From NCBI GenBank assembly GCA_019245415.1, contig JAFARO010000004.1, positions 496,001-560,000 of the forward strand: DNA of 64,000 nt. Direction: 5' to 3'. Positions within the stretch are counted from its first letter, which is position 1, and each line of letters opens with the position of its first letter. This document shows positions 8,896-17,837 of this stretch, in pieces. The DNA is from Alphaproteobacteria bacterium. GTDB lineage: Bacteria; Pseudomonadota; Alphaproteobacteria; Micropepsales; Micropepsaceae. The translations under genes and the position numbers were made by a program. The notes below the pieces were generated by a model. The model had not been told where the DNA came from. It was given only the letters and a program-made list of their open reading frames with translations, and did no database searches.

Positions 8896-9399
8896 ATGAC
8901 GGGCATCCAACTGAACGAAATCCCGGCCGGTCCCCACCCGCTCGACATGCTCGAGCAGGCGGTGGAGGACAATGGCTGGCACTTCGAGCGGGCGGGGCGC
9001 GACGAACTCAACCTCACCGTGGCCGGGCGCTGGTCCGACCATCACTTCAATTTCACCTGGCGCGAAGACCTTCAGTCGCTGCATCTGTCCTCGGCCTTCG
9101 ACATGCGGGTGGGCGGCGAGGTGCGCCGCTCCGCGGTGGCCGATCTGCTGATGTACGTGAACGCGCGGCTGTGGATCGGCCATTTCGACCTCTGGCCCGA
9201 CGAGGGCACCATCGTCTTCCGCCACGCGATGATCTTTCCCGATTCGCGGGTGAGTGCCGCGCAGTGCGAGGCGCTGCTCAATCTGGGCGTCGAGGCGTGC
9301 GAGCATTATTACCCCGCGTTCCAGTTCGTGCTCTGGGGCAACAAGAGCGCCGAGGACGCCATCGCCGCCGCCATCCTGGAGTGCGCCGGACAGGCGTGA
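8896..9399 (+). CDS. YbjN domain-containing protein
   Basis: This soluble 167-residue protein has the YbjN-like pattern: HPLDMLEQAVEDNGWHFERA at the N-terminus, a beta-rich middle with HHFNFTWREDLQSLHL, the segment VADLLMYVNARLWIGHFDLW, and a C-terminal helix ACEHYYPAFQFVLWG. Bacterial YbjN proteins resemble type III secretion chaperones in fold, and their role is poorly defined. It lies between ubiK and proC. The family call is fairly sure; function is unknown. Confidence 0.82.
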   Translation: MTGIQLNEIPAGPHPLDMLEQAVEDNGWHFERAGRDELNLTVAGRWSDHHFNFTWREDLQSLHLSSAFDMRVGGEVRRSAVADLLMYVNARLWIGHFDLWPDEGTIVFRHAMIFPDSRVSAAQCEALLNLGVEACEHYYPAFQFVLWGNKSAEDAIAAAILECAGQA

Positions 9400-9431
9400 G
9401 TCGCCGGCGCTCGTTGCAAAAAGAAAAGTAT

Positions 9432-9648
9432 TTCACGCGGAGACGCGGAGCCGCGGAGGTTCTTCGAAATCCGTCATGGCCGGGCTTGTCCCGGCCATCC
9501 ATGCTCTCGCTGCGAGACCGAGTTCATGGGTGGCCGCCTCAAGAGCCTGCACTCGCGCCGCGCAAAGCGCGGTCCCGGGTGGCGGCCATGACGAATTGGA
9601 GAGTTCTCCGCGCCTCCGCGCCTCCGCGTCTCCGCGTCTCCGCGTGAA
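9432..9648. repeat. Composite repeat: family B element nested inside a family A repeat
   Basis: The outer ends are family A: TTCACGCGGAGACGCGGAG and following from 9432, mirrored by CTCCGCGTCTCCGCGTGAA ending at 9648. Between them (9473-9592) is a family B element, GTCATGGCCGGGCTTGTCCC...GGCGGCCATGAC. The region fills the gap between the YbjN gene and proC and encodes no convincing protein. The opposite nesting order occurs at 62120-62260. Confidence 0.75.
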
Positions 9649-9694
9649 CCCTTTCCTGGTTTCAAAACGATCGGGTCGGCAGCATAGTCACCCC

Positions 9695-10510
9695 ATGCCC
9701 CAGGACAGATCCCGGTTTCCCATCCTTCTCGTCGGCGCGGGCAAGATGGGCGGCGCCATGCTGGAAGGTTGGACCAAGGCCCGCCTCGGCCCCGTCGTCG
9801 TCGTCGAGCCCAAACCCGATCCGCGGCTAAAGAAGCTCAAGGGCGTCGCCATCGTGCGTTCGATCGAGAACGTGCTGCCCGCCGAGCTGCGCGCCTGCGT
9901 CGTCGCGCTGAAGCCCCAGGTGCTCGCGGTCGAAGCCGCGCGGCTCAAGCCCGTCGCCGACACGGGCGTCGCGATGATCTCCATCGCCGCCGGCACCAGC
10001 ATCGCGACGCTGAAGCGGGCGTGGGGCAGCGGCGCGCATATCCTGCGCGCGATGCCGAACACGCCGGGCGCCATCGGCCGCGGCATCACCGCGATCCATG
10101 CCGGCACAAAAGCGAGCGCCGCCGACCGCAAGCTCGCCGAGCGCCTGCTCGCGCCCCTGGGCGAGACCGTGTGGATGGCGAAGGAGTCGCTGATCGACGT
10201 GACCACCGCGGTCTCCGGCTCCGGACCGGCCTATGTCTTCCTGCTCGCCGAAGCGCTCGCCGACGCCGCCGCGGCGCAAGGCATGCCGCGCGAAGATGCC
10301 GAGCGCCTGGCGCGCGCCACCGTGACCGGCGCCGGCGCGCTGCTCGCGTCCGACAACCGCGCGCCCGAGGAACTGCGCCGCGACGTCACCAGCCCCGGCG
10401 GCACCACCGAAGCCGCGCTCGCCGTGCTGATGGGAACGGCCGGCCTGAAACCCCTCATCGCCCGCGCCGTCGCCGCCGCCAACAAACGCGCGAAGGAACT
10501 GGCGTCGTAG
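9695..10510 (+). CDS. proC: Pyrroline-5-carboxylate reductase
   Basis: ProC carries out the last step of proline synthesis, reducing pyrroline-5-carboxylate with NAD(P)H. The 271-residue protein begins MPQDRSRFPILLVGAGKMGG with the Rossmann GxGxMG motif, then CVVALKPQVLAVEA. The C-terminal dimerisation domain shows TTAVSGSGPAYVFLLAEALA and the signature DVTSPGGTTEAALAVL. The open frame extends far upstream through a repeat, but homology begins at the ATG at 9695. Start and function are secure. Confidence 0.96.
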   Translation: MPQDRSRFPILLVGAGKMGGAMLEGWTKARLGPVVVVEPKPDPRLKKLKGVAIVRSIENVLPAELRACVVALKPQVLAVEAARLKPVADTGVAMISIAAGTSIATLKRAWGSGAHILRAMPNTPGAIGRGITAIHAGTKASAADRKLAERLLAPLGETVWMAKESLIDVTTAVSGSGPAYVFLLAEALADAAAAQGMPREDAERLARATVTGAGALLASDNRAPEELRRDVTSPGGTTEAALAVLMGTAGLKPLIARAVAAANKRAKELAS

Positions 10511-10555
10511 AAGTAGGATTGCACGCGGAGCCGCGGAGCACGCGGAGAAGCTCGA

Positions 10556-10634
10556 ATGATCCTCCTCCGCGAAGCGGGGGGCGATAGCGACAGCGTCATC
10601 GCGACCGCGCAAAGCGCGGTGGAGGGGGCGGGGC
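10556..10634. repeat. Family F repeat (variant copy)
   Basis: GATCCTCCTCCGCGAAGCGG at the left and GCGCGGTGGAGGGGGCGGGG at the right define the ends seen also at 32940-32993 and 61147-61202. The middle contains extra sequence (GGCGATAGCGACAGCGTCAT) absent from those copies. Confidence 0.6.
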
Positions 10635-10727
10635 CCGAACCAGATTTCACGCGGAGACGCGGAGTCGCGGAGAAGCTGATCCTCTCCCCTGTACGGCGGA
10701 AAGGCGTTGTTTCGCACTCTCCACACC

Positions 10728-10816
10728 GTCATCGCCCGCTTCATGCGGGCGACCCATTTTTCCAAAGGGAAATTGGGTCACCCGGATCGCGCGAAGAGCG
10801 CGACCGGGTGATGACG
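10728..10816. repeat. Family D repeat (copy 1)
   Basis: GTCATCGCCCGCTTCATGCG...GACCCATTT on the left, and AAATTGGGTCACCCGG...GCGACCGGGTGATGACG on the right. Both ends are small hairpins and complement each other. Other copies are at 42279-42357 and 49268-49366. Confidence 0.75.
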
Positions 10817-10935
10817 AGGGGGGTTATGAGATGGCTGCGGGAGTCCGCGACGGCGCACTCCGCGTCTCCGCGCCTCCGCGTGAAATTCAGTGTACGGAGT
10901 ATATGCGAAGAAGAATTCCGCCGCTTATAACCGAC

Positions 10936-12285
10936 TCACACCGGTAGCCGCACGATGGCGCGCAGGCCGCCTTGGGGGCTGGTGTCGAGCACGAGGTCGC
11001 CGCCATGGGCGCGCGCGACGTCGCGGGCGATGGCGAGGCCGAGGCCGACGCCGCCGCTCTGCAGGTTGCGGCCCTGGTCGAGGCGGTGGAACGGCTTGAA
11101 CGCCTCCTCGCGCAGCTTCTCCGCGATGCCGGGGCCGTCGTCGTCGATGACGATCTCCGCCGTCTTGTCGTCGCGGCTGACATGGACGAAGACGTGGCGG
11201 CCGTGCTTGAGCGCATTGTCGACGAGGTTGGCGATGCAGCGGCCGAGCGCCTGCGGCTTCACCGCCAGCATCACCGGTGCCGCGGTGTCGACGCTGAGGC
11301 GCCTCGGCTCCGCCATGCGCGCGCGCACCGCACGCTCGGCCGCGCCGCGCGCGAGCGCCACGAGGTCGATGACGCTGGAGTGCTCGCCGGCGCCGCCGCG
11401 CGCGAAGTCGAGATACTCGTTCAGCATGCTCTCCATCTGCACCACGTCGTCGAGCATGGCGTCGATGTCGGCGCTGGGCTTCATCAGCGCCAGTTGCAGG
11501 CGGATGCGGGTGAGCGGCGTCTTGAGGTCGTGGCTGACGCCGGCCAGCATCTCGGTGCGCTGCTGCACGAAGCGGTCGAGCCGCTCGCGCATGGTGAGGA
11601 AGGCTTGCGCCGCGCGCCGCACTTCGCTCGCGCCATAGGGCTTGAAATCGGCGACCGGACGGCCCTTGCCGAAGGCGTCCGCGGCGCGCGCCAGCCGCTC
11701 GATCGGCCTGACCTGGTTGCGCAGGAAGAGGATCGCGACCGCGAGCAGGATGAGCGCCGAACCCGCCATCCACAGGATGAAGATGTCGGGCGCCGACACC
11801 GTGGCGCGCTCGCGCGGCACGATCAGGCGCAGCACGCCGTCATGCACCTCGACGCGGATGTCGAAATCGTCGCCCGCGCGCGCGGTCTCGAAGTGGCGCA
11901 CCTCGCCGATCTGCTGGGCGATCACTTCGTCGAGCGCGCGGTCGATGGTGCTCTGATGCCGCGGCTGGCGCGACGGCGGCGGGATCGTCTGGCCGGGCAG
12001 GAAGGCGATGTCGTAGCGCAGCCGGCGCGCCGCCAGCGCGCGCAGGGCTTCGCGCTCGGGCTTGGGATATTTGTCTTCCATCGCGACCAGGAACGAGACG
12101 TCCGCGGCGATGTCGCGCGACAGCCGCCGCGTGGAGGCGTCGATGTCGCGCTCGAAGAAGATGTAGGAGACGATACCCTGCAGGATCACCACCGGCGCCA
12201 CGATGATGATCAGGGAGCGGCCGAAAAGCCCCCGCGGCATCGCGCGGCGGAACAGGCGGTCGGGGCGCAGGGACTCAACCGACAT
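10936..12285 (-). CDS. EnvZ-type sensor histidine kinase
   Basis: This 449-residue membrane kinase has one helix at about residues 23-43 (IIIVAPVVILQGIVSYIFF), a periplasmic sensor stretch of about 120 residues, and a second helix at about 167-188. A HAMP linker (QVRPIERLARAADAFGKG) comes next, then the dimerisation/phosphoacceptor box GVSHDLKTPLTRIRLQ with the phosphorylated His near residue 252. The ATPase domain has NLVDNALKHG, DDGPGIAE and GGVGLGLAIARD. Its start (12285) overlaps the upstream response regulator by 11 bases, so the two form a two-component operon. The layout resembles alphaproteobacterial EnvZ/OmpR-like systems; the signal is unknown. Confidence 0.92.
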   Translation of the reverse strand: MSVESLRPDRLFRRAMPRGLFGRSLIIIVAPVVILQGIVSYIFFERDIDASTRRLSRDIAADVSFLVAMEDKYPKPEREALRALAARRLRYDIAFLPGQTIPPPSRQPRHQSTIDRALDEVIAQQIGEVRHFETARAGDDFDIRVEVHDGVLRLIVPRERATVSAPDIFILWMAGSALILLAVAILFLRNQVRPIERLARAADAFGKGRPVADFKPYGASEVRRAAQAFLTMRERLDRFVQQRTEMLAGVSHDLKTPLTRIRLQLALMKPSADIDAMLDDVVQMESMLNEYLDFARGGAGEHSSVIDLVALARGAAERAVRARMAEPRRLSVDTAAPVMLAVKPQALGRCIANLVDNALKHGRHVFVHVSRDDKTAEIVIDDDGPGIAEKLREEAFKPFHRLDQGRNLQSGGVGLGLAIARDVARAHGGDLVLDTSPQGGLRAIVRLPV

Positions 12286-12976
12286 GGTCGGGCACCAGCA
12301 CATAGCCCACGCCGCGCACGGTCTGGAGATAGAGCGGCAGCTTGGGATCCTCCTCGATCTTTCGGCGCAGGCGCGTCACCTGCACGTCGATGGAGCGCTC
12401 GAGCGTCACGCCCAGCCTGGCGCAGAGATCGCCGCGCGAGAACGAGCGTCCGGCATTGGCCGCGAACAGCATCAGCAGCGCCGATTCGGAGCTCGTCAGC
12501 TTCACCGGCTTGCCGCGGCGGCGAAGCTGCCCGCGCTTGGGGTCGAAGACGCATTCGCCCATCTTCACTTCGGCATGCGCGCTGCGGGCCGCCGGCGTGG
12601 CACGCCTGAGCAGCGCGCCCAGCCGCAGCAGAAGCTCGCGCGGCTCGAACGGCTTGGCGAGATAGTCGTCGACGCCTTGTTCGAGGCCGGCGATCCGGTC
12701 CTGCGCGTCGCCGCGCGCCGTCAGCATCAGGATCGGCGTCTGCCAATGGGCACGGACGTCGCGGGCGAAATCGAGCCCCGATTCGCCCGGCATCATGACG
12801 TCGAGAATCAGCAGGTCGAAGGCCATGCTCTTCATCAGGTTGCGGGCCTCGGCCGCGTCGCCGGCGGCGCTGACGCGAAAGCCGTTCGAGGACAGGTAGC
12901 GCTGCAGCAGCTCGCGCAGCCGCTCGTCGTCGTCCACCACCAGCAGATGCGCGTCCTCGACCTTGGCGCCGCTCAT
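12275..12976 (-). CDS. OmpR/PhoB-family response regulator
   Basis: From the ATG at 12976 (MSGAKVEDAHLLVVDDDERL) the protein has 233 residues. The receiver domain has the acidic pocket DDD (15-17), the phosphoacceptor Asp in LLILDVMMPGESG (residue 59) and the switch Lys in DDYLAKPFEPREL. The C-terminal winged-helix domain shows LTSSESALLMLFAANAGRSF and TLERSIDVQVTRLRRKIEED, with a final GVGYVLVPDHVG. It precedes and overlaps the histidine kinase gene, its likely partner. Targets are unknown. Upstream in-frame ATGs (12988, 13084) extend into non-conserved sequence. Confidence 0.93.
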   Translation of the reverse strand: MSGAKVEDAHLLVVDDDERLRELLQRYLSSNGFRVSAAGDAAEARNLMKSMAFDLLILDVMMPGESGLDFARDVRAHWQTPILMLTARGDAQDRIAGLEQGVDDYLAKPFEPRELLLRLGALLRRATPAARSAHAEVKMGECVFDPKRGQLRRRGKPVKLTSSESALLMLFAANAGRSFSRGDLCARLGVTLERSIDVQVTRLRRKIEEDPKLPLYLQTVRGVGYVLVPDHVG

Positions 12977-13214
12977 GCTGCGCTGCATTCCGGGGCGCGC
13001 TTTTGTTTCGTTCCGAAGCGGCGCGGATGGGCTGCAACGAACGTTTGCGGCGGCCTGCGCGCAATGAAATGCAAGCCCGGGCACAAGACTTGCCTCATCC
13101 CTTCAAGCCATGGAAAGAGTGGCGCGCGTTGCCGCGCGAAATGCGTATTTTGCGGCGGACATGGCGTCACAGTTACGCTGGCTGCGCGTTGAGGGCAAGA
13201 GTGGGAGGCGAAAC

Positions 13215-14123
13215 ATGGCCGAAATCGTTCCTTTCGACCGCCGGGAAGGTTTCCTGTGGTTCGACGGCAAGCTCGTGCCCTGGGCGGACGCCAAGATCCA
13301 CGTCCTGACCCACGGGCTGCACTATGCCTCCTGCGTGTTCGAGGGCGTGCGCCTCTATTCCGGCCGCGTCTACAAGCTCCAGGAACATACCAAGCGCCTG
13401 TTCACGAGCGCCGAGATCCTCGGCATGAAGATTCCGTACACGGAGCAGGACATCGAAGCGGCCACCATCGCGGTCTGCAGGGCGCAAGGGTACGAAGACG
13501 CCTATATCCGCCCCGTGGTGTGGCGCGGCTCGGAACAGATGTCGGTCGCAGCTCCCAAGTCGCGCATCCACGTCGCCATCGGCGTGTGGCAATGGCCCAC
13601 CATGTTCGACGCCGCGGCCAAGCTCAAAGGCGTGCGGCTGGAGATTTCCAAATGGCGCCGGCCCGCGCCGGATACCGCGCCGACCCAGGCCAAGGCCGCC
13701 GGCCTCTATATGATCTGCACGATGTCGAAGCACGACGCCGAAAGCCGCGGCTACGCGGACGCGATGATGCTCGACTATCGCGGCTATGTGGCGGAAGCAA
13801 CCGGCGCCAACATCTTCTTCGCCGAGAACGGCAAGCTGCATACCCCCATCGCCGACTGCTTCCTGAACGGCATCACGCGCCAGAGCGTCATCGCCCTGGC
13901 ACGCGCGCGCCAGATCCCGGTGATCGTGCGTCATATCCGTCCGGAGGAACTGGCCGGCTTCGAGGAATGCTTCGTCACCGGTTCGGCCGCGGAAGTGACG
14001 CCGGTGAGCGAGATCGGTCCCTATACCTTCAAGCCCGGCCGCCTTTGCGAAGCGATGATGCACGCCTATCAGGCCGACGTCCGCGCGCCCGTCAGCGAAG
14101 TCGTGCTGGACAAGGCCAGCTGA
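13215..14123 (+). CDS. ilvE: Branched-chain amino acid aminotransferase (class IV)
   Basis: This PLP enzyme interconverts leucine, isoleucine and valine with their 2-oxo acids. The 302-residue protein shows THGLHYASCVFEGVRLY, the Arg of EHTKRLFTSA, the PLP lysine in DTAPTQAKAAGLYMICTMSK, and the class IV signature EATGANIFFAENGKLHTP followed by NGITRQSVIALA. A Shine-Dalgarno sequence (GGGAGG) precedes the ATG at 13215. The longer open frame starting at 13110 is not needed. D-amino acid or aminodeoxychorismate activity is less likely because of the VFEGVR segment and length. Confidence 0.93.
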   Translation: MAEIVPFDRREGFLWFDGKLVPWADAKIHVLTHGLHYASCVFEGVRLYSGRVYKLQEHTKRLFTSAEILGMKIPYTEQDIEAATIAVCRAQGYEDAYIRPVVWRGSEQMSVAAPKSRIHVAIGVWQWPTMFDAAAKLKGVRLEISKWRRPAPDTAPTQAKAAGLYMICTMSKHDAESRGYADAMMLDYRGYVAEATGANIFFAENGKLHTPIADCFLNGITRQSVIALARARQIPVIVRHIRPEELAGFEECFVTGSAAEVTPVSEIGPYTFKPGRLCEAMMHAYQADVRAPVSEVVLDKAS

Positions 14124-14125
14124 CA

Positions 14126-14530
14126 ATGGCGCGCGCTGCGCCGAAAAGCCCGTCGGCATCCGCGCTGATCGATGCGCGCATCGCCGAGCTCGGAGATTGG
14201 CGGGGCAAGACCCTCAGCCGCATTCGTGCGCTGATCCGCCAGGCCGACCCGGACATCGTCGAGACCTGGAAATGGCGCGGTGTGCCTGTCTGGGAGCATG
14301 ACGGCATCGTCTGCACCGGCGAGACCTACAAGGCCGTGGTGAAGACGACGTTCGCCAAGGGCGCGGCGCTGGCGGACCCTTCCGGCCTCTTCAATGCGAG
14401 CCTGGAGGGCGGCACGCGGCGCGCGATCGATTTCCGCGAGGGCGACAAGATCGACGAAAAGGCGTTGAAAGCGCTGATCCGCGCGGCCGTCGCCCTGAAC
14501 AAGACGAAGACCAAGAAGAAGAACGCCTAG
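14126..14530 (+). CDS. DUF1801 domain-containing protein
   Basis: A soluble 134-residue protein starting MARAAPKSPSASALIDARIA two bases after ilvE. It carries RIRALIRQADPDIVETWKWRG, VPVWEHDGIVCTGETYK and SLEGGTRRAIDFREGDK, the characteristic DUF1801 (YdhG-like) pattern. The C-terminus is a lysine-rich tail (NKTKTKKKNA). It is likely co-transcribed with ilvE. The biochemical function of the domain is unknown. The stop overlaps the convergent moaE stop by two bases. Confidence 0.85.
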   Translation: MARAAPKSPSASALIDARIAELGDWRGKTLSRIRALIRQADPDIVETWKWRGVPVWEHDGIVCTGETYKAVVKTTFAKGAALADPSGLFNASLEGGTRRAIDFREGDKIDEKALKALIRAAVALNKTKTKKKNA

Positions 14531-14976
14531 CGCTTCCACTTGGCCGCGGCATCGTCGTCGCTCGCTTTGGCGTCGACCCATCGCACGCCGTCGTCGTACT
14601 CCTCCTGCTTCCAGAACGGCGCATGGACCTTCAGATAGTCCATGATGAAGGCGCAGGCGTCGAAGGCCGCGGCGCGGTGTGCGGACGCGACCGCCACGAA
14701 CACGATCTGCGCGCCGGGAACGAGCCGGCCGACGCGGTGGATCACCCTGACACCCAAAAGGGGCCAGCGCCGCTTTGCTTCGGCCACATGGCGGGCGATT
14801 TCGCGCGCGGTCATCGCCGGATAATGCTCGAGCGTCAGCGCCTTCAGATTCGCTTCGCCGCGCACATAGCCGGTGAAGGTCGCAATGGCACCCGCGCCGC
14901 CGGCTTGCGCCTTCAGTGCCGCGATCTCCGCGCCCGCGTCGAAATCGTCCTCGAAGATGTCGATGCGCGTGCTCAT
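14527..14976 (-). CDS. moaE: Molybdopterin synthase catalytic subunit MoaE
   Basis: MoaE converts cyclic pyranopterin monophosphate to molybdopterin using the thiocarboxylated MoaD. The 149-residue protein has ATFTGYVRGEANLKALTLEH, a helical region MTAREIARHVAEAKRRW, and the active-site region VASAHRAAAFDACAFIMDYL followed by KVHAPFWKQEEY, whose first Lys is the expected catalytic residue. It is overlapped ATGA-style by the MoaD stop. Secure. Confidence 0.95.
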   Translation of the reverse strand: MSTRIDIFEDDFDAGAEIAALKAQAGGAGAIATFTGYVRGEANLKALTLEHYPAMTAREIARHVAEAKRRWPLLGVRVIHRVGRLVPGAQIVFVAVASAHRAAAFDACAFIMDYLKVHAPFWKQEEYDDGVRWVDAKASDDDAAAKWKR

Positions 14977-15224
14977 CCGCCGGTCACCGGCGGGAAGAAC
15001 GCCACCTCGTCGTCGGGCGAAACGGGCGTGTCCAAGGCGACGTGGTCCTGATTCACCGCCGCGCGCAGGCGCGAGAGATCGCCGAAGGCTTCCGCATAGC
15101 CGCCGCCGCGCGCCTTGAGCGCTTCGGCCAAGTCGCGCACGGTCGCGATCTGCGACGATGGAGAGAGCATCTCCTCGCTGCGTCCGATCTTCTGCCGCAC
15201 CCAGGCGAAATAGAGCAGCTTCAT
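14973..15224 (-). CDS. moaD: Molybdopterin synthase sulfur carrier subunit MoaD
   Basis: An 83-residue ubiquitin-like protein starting MKLLYFAWVRQKIGRSEEML and ending AFFPPVTGG. The C-terminal Gly-Gly is the site that is adenylated and thiocarboxylated before sulfur transfer on MoaE. The start overlaps the pgsA stop (ATGA) and the stop overlaps the moaE start, so the three genes are translationally coupled. Confidence 0.95.
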   Translation of the reverse strand: MKLLYFAWVRQKIGRSEEMLSPSSQIATVRDLAEALKARGGGYAEAFGDLSRLRAAVNQDHVALDTPVSPDDEVAFFPPVTGG

Positions 15225-15829
15225 GGCACCGGCCCGTGCAGGTGCTGCAAGCCGGCGCGGAAATAAACGGCGCCCGTGTAGACGGTGAGCGCGGCCGCGA
15301 CCCAGAGCATGCCATAGGCGAAGGCGTTGTAGCTGACCGCCGGCACTCCGGGAAAGAATCTGTCCGCGAGCGGCGTGAGGATCATGGCGCCGATCGCGAT
15401 CATCTGCAGCGCGGTCTTGAACTTGGCGAACACCGTGACGGGCACGCTGACCTTGGCGCCGGCCAGGAACTCGCGCAGGCCCGACACCAGGATCTCGCGC
15501 GACAGGATGATCAGCGCCGGCACCAGCTTGAGCAGGCCGCGCACGCCGTAATTCAGGCTGAACTCGCGGATCGACCCTTCGGCCACCAGCATCATCAACG
15601 CGACCGCGACCAGGATCTTGTCGGCAATGGGATCGAGCATGCGGCCGAAATCGGAACCGGCATTGAGCTTGCGCGCCGCAAGACCGTCGAGCGCGTCGCT
15701 GAGGCCCGCGATGCAGAAGACCGCGAACGCCGTCAGCCGCGCCGCTTCGCCAGGCAGCACGAAGGCGAGAGCGAAGACCGGCACCAGGACGATTCGCAGG
15801 ATGGTCAGGATGTTGGGAAGGGCGAGCAT
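15221..15829 (-). CDS. pgsA: CDP-diacylglycerol--glycerol-3-phosphate 3-phosphatidyltransferase
   Basis: This inner-membrane enzyme commits CDP-diacylglycerol to phosphatidylglycerol synthesis. The 202-residue protein starts MLALPNILTILRIVLVPVFA and has the CDP-alcohol phosphotransferase motif D-G-x2-A-R-x8-G-x3-D-x3-D, seen as LSDALDGLAARKLNAGSDFG followed by RMLDPIADK (residues about 45-72). Five to six membrane segments follow. The open frame continues upstream, but 15829 is the conserved start. It sits between uvrC and moaD, a standard alphaproteobacterial order. Confidence 0.95.
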   Translation of the reverse strand: MLALPNILTILRIVLVPVFALAFVLPGEAARLTAFAVFCIAGLSDALDGLAARKLNAGSDFGRMLDPIADKILVAVALMMLVAEGSIREFSLNYGVRGLLKLVPALIILSREILVSGLREFLAGAKVSVPVTVFAKFKTALQMIAIGAMILTPLADRFFPGVPAVSYNAFAYGMLWVAAALTVYTGAVYFRAGLQHLHGPVP

Positions 15830-15903
15830 CGAGCCGAGACTAGGCCGGATTCGCGCGATTTGCAGCCCGCATCCGATTCGCGAATCGAAAATACGTCCGT
15901 CGA

Positions 15904-17781
15904 TCACCCTCCAGGATGAAAGAAATCGTAAATCTTCTTCGCCAATGTCTCGCTGACGCCGCCGACCGAGGCGAGTTCGGCGACGCTGGCGCCGGACACC
16001 GCGCGGGCAGACCCGAAATGCTGCAGCAGCGCGCGTTTGCGCCCTGCACCCACGCCGGCGATCTCGTCCAGCGGGTTGGCGCCGATCGCCTTTGAGCGCT
16101 TCTTGCGGTGCGTGCCGATGGCGAAGCGATGCGCCTCGTCCCGCAGCCGCTGCAGGTAGTAGAGAACCGGGCTTTTGGGATCGAGACGGAACGGTTCGCG
16201 GCCGGGCAGGTAAAAGTGCTCGCGGCCCGCGTCCCGGTCGTGCCCCTTGGAGATCGCCACCAGCGTGACGTCCTCGACGCCCAGATCGGCGAACACCTGG
16301 CATGCCACCGCTAGCTGACCCGGTCCTCCATCGATCAGCGCCACGTCCGGCCATTTGGTCTTGGGATCGCCTTCCTCCTTCACCAGCCGCGCGAAGCGGC
16401 GCGTCAGCACTTCGCGCATCATCGCGTAGTCGTCACCCGGCGCGAGCTCGGTCGATTTGATGTTGAACTTGCGGTACTCGCCTTTTTCGAAACCGTCCGG
16501 TCCGGCGACGATCATGGCACCGACCGCCTGCGCTCCCTGGATGTGCGAGTTGTCGTAGACTTCGATCCGTCGCGGCGCAGACTCGAGCCCGAACACTTCG
16601 GCCACACCGTCGAGCAGCTCGCGCTGCGCGCTGTTCTCGGCGATGCGGCGCGAGAGCTGTTCGCGCGCATTCTGCACCGCCATGTCCACGATCTCGCGTT
16701 TCTCGCCGCGCTGGGGATGCATAATCTCGACCCTGTGGCCGGCGCGCATCGACAGCGCTTCGGCCAGAAGCGCGCGCTCGGCAATGTCGTCGGAGAGCAG
16801 AATGAGCTTGGGCGCGGTGCGCTCGTCGTAGAACTGGCCGATAAAGGCGCTCAGCACCTCCGCCGTCGAAAGCTCGCGCGGGCTCCTCGGGAAATAGGGC
16901 TTGTTGCCCCAGTTCTGCCCGGCGCGGAAGAAGAAGACCTGGATGCAGGTCTCGCCGCCCTGGGAATGGGCGGCGAAAACATCGGCTTCGGCGAAGGTGG
17001 AAGGATTGATCCCCTGCGTCGACTGGATCTGGTTCATGGCGCGCACGCGGTCGCGCAGGCGCGCTGCGCGCTCGAAATCCAGCGCCTCCGCCGCCTTGTT
17101 CATATCCTCGACCAGCTCGCCCTGGACGACGCGGCTCTTGCCGTCGAGGAACAGCTCCGCCTCGCGCACTAGTTCGCGGTAGCCGGCCCCGTCGATGCGC
17201 CCGACGCAGGGCGCGCTGCAACGCTTGATCTGGAACAGCAGGCAGGGCCGCGTCCGCGCCTCGAACACCGAATCCGAGCAAGAGCGCAGAAGAAAAGCCC
17301 GCTGCAAGGTGTTGAGCGTTCGGCCCACCGCCTGGGCGCTGGCGAAGGGCCCGAAATAGACCCCCTTGGCGCTCCTGGCGCCGCGATGCTTGAGGAGTTG
17401 GGGGAACGAATGATCCTCGCGCAGCAGGATGTTCGGAAACGACTTGTCGTCGCGATAGGAAACGTTGTAGCGCGGCTTGAGCCGCTTGATCAGGTTGGAT
17501 TCGAGCAGCAGCGCCTCGGTCTCGGAGGCGGTGGTGACGAACAGCATCTCGGCGGTGTCGGCGATCATGCGCGAGATGCGCTCGTTGTGGCCGCCGGTCT
17601 TGGCATAGGATGCGACGCGCTTCCTGAGCGACTTCGCCTTGCCGACATAGAGCACCTCGCCCTTGCCATCCATCATGCGATAGACGCCCGGCGCATCGGG
17701 CAGCGTCTTCACATAGGCGGCGATGCGGGCCACGCCCTTGAGCGGCGCCTCGCGATCGTTTTGTGCGTCGATTTCTGCCAT
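15904..17781 (-). CDS. uvrC: UvrABC excinuclease subunit C
   Basis: UvrC makes the dual incisions around bulky DNA lesions. The 625-residue protein starts [20 protein letters not shown]. The GIY-YIG nuclease domain is [20 protein letters not shown] (about 25-45), a Cys-containing region [14 protein letters not shown] follows, and the UVR motif is around [20 protein letters not shown]. The RNase H-like C-terminal nuclease includes [20 protein letters not shown] and [14 protein letters not shown], and the tail ends in a helix-hairpin-helix pair ([20 protein letters not shown]). uvrB is also present, at 32867. Confidence 0.97.
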   Translation of the reverse strand: MAEIDAQNDREAPLKGVARIAAYVKTLPDAPGVYRMMDGKGEVLYVGKAKSLRKRVASYAKTGGHNERISRMIADTAEMLFVTTASETEALLLESNLIKRLKPRYNVSYRDDKSFPNILLREDHSFPQLLKHRGARSAKGVYFGPFASAQAVGRTLNTLQRAFLLRSCSDSVFEARTRPCLLFQIKRCSAPCVGRIDGAGYRELVREAELFLDGKSRVVQGELVEDMNKAAEALDFERAARLRDRVRAMNQIQSTQGINPSTFAEADVFAAHSQGGETCIQVFFFRAGQNWGNKPYFPRSPRELSTAEVLSAFIGQFYDERTAPKLILLSDDIAERALLAEALSMRAGHRVEIMHPQRGEKREIVDMAVQNAREQLSRRIAENSAQRELLDGVAEVFGLESAPRRIEVYDNSHIQGAQAVGAMIVAGPDGFEKGEYRKFNIKSTELAPGDDYAMMREVLTRRFARLVKEEGDPKTKWPDVALIDGGPGQLAVACQVFADLGVEDVTLVAISKGHDRDAGREHFYLPGREPFRLDPKSPVLYYLQRLRDEAHRFAIGTHRKKRSKAIGANPLDEIAGVGAGRKRALLQHFGSARAVSGASVAELASVGGVSETLAKKIYDFFHPGG

Positions 17782-17837
17782 GATCTGCCTATAATACGCC
17801 GCCTGGCCGGCGTCAGGGCAACTGCCAAGGGGTCTTC

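Larger units (their letters stand above)
10521..10882. repeat. Composite repeat block (families A, F and D) filling the proC to histidine kinase gap
   Basis: Two family A left-type units (from 10521 and from about 10645, TTCACGCGGAGACGCGGAG) and one right-type unit (CTCCGCGTCTCCGCGCCTCC, ending about 10882) enclose a family F unit (10556-10634) and a complete family D unit (10728-10816). No coding potential is apparent in this 425-base gap. It looks like an accumulation site for inverted repeats between two convergent genes. Confidence 0.7.

Noticed and set aside
9432-9648. Possible CRISPR array because of repeated CTCCGCG units
   Set aside because: Units are 7-8 bases, imperfect and palindromic, with no constant-length spacers and no cas genes in the window.
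10972-12609. 545-codon plus-strand frame over the two-component genes
   Set aside because: Antisense shadow of clear histidine kinase and response regulator genes.
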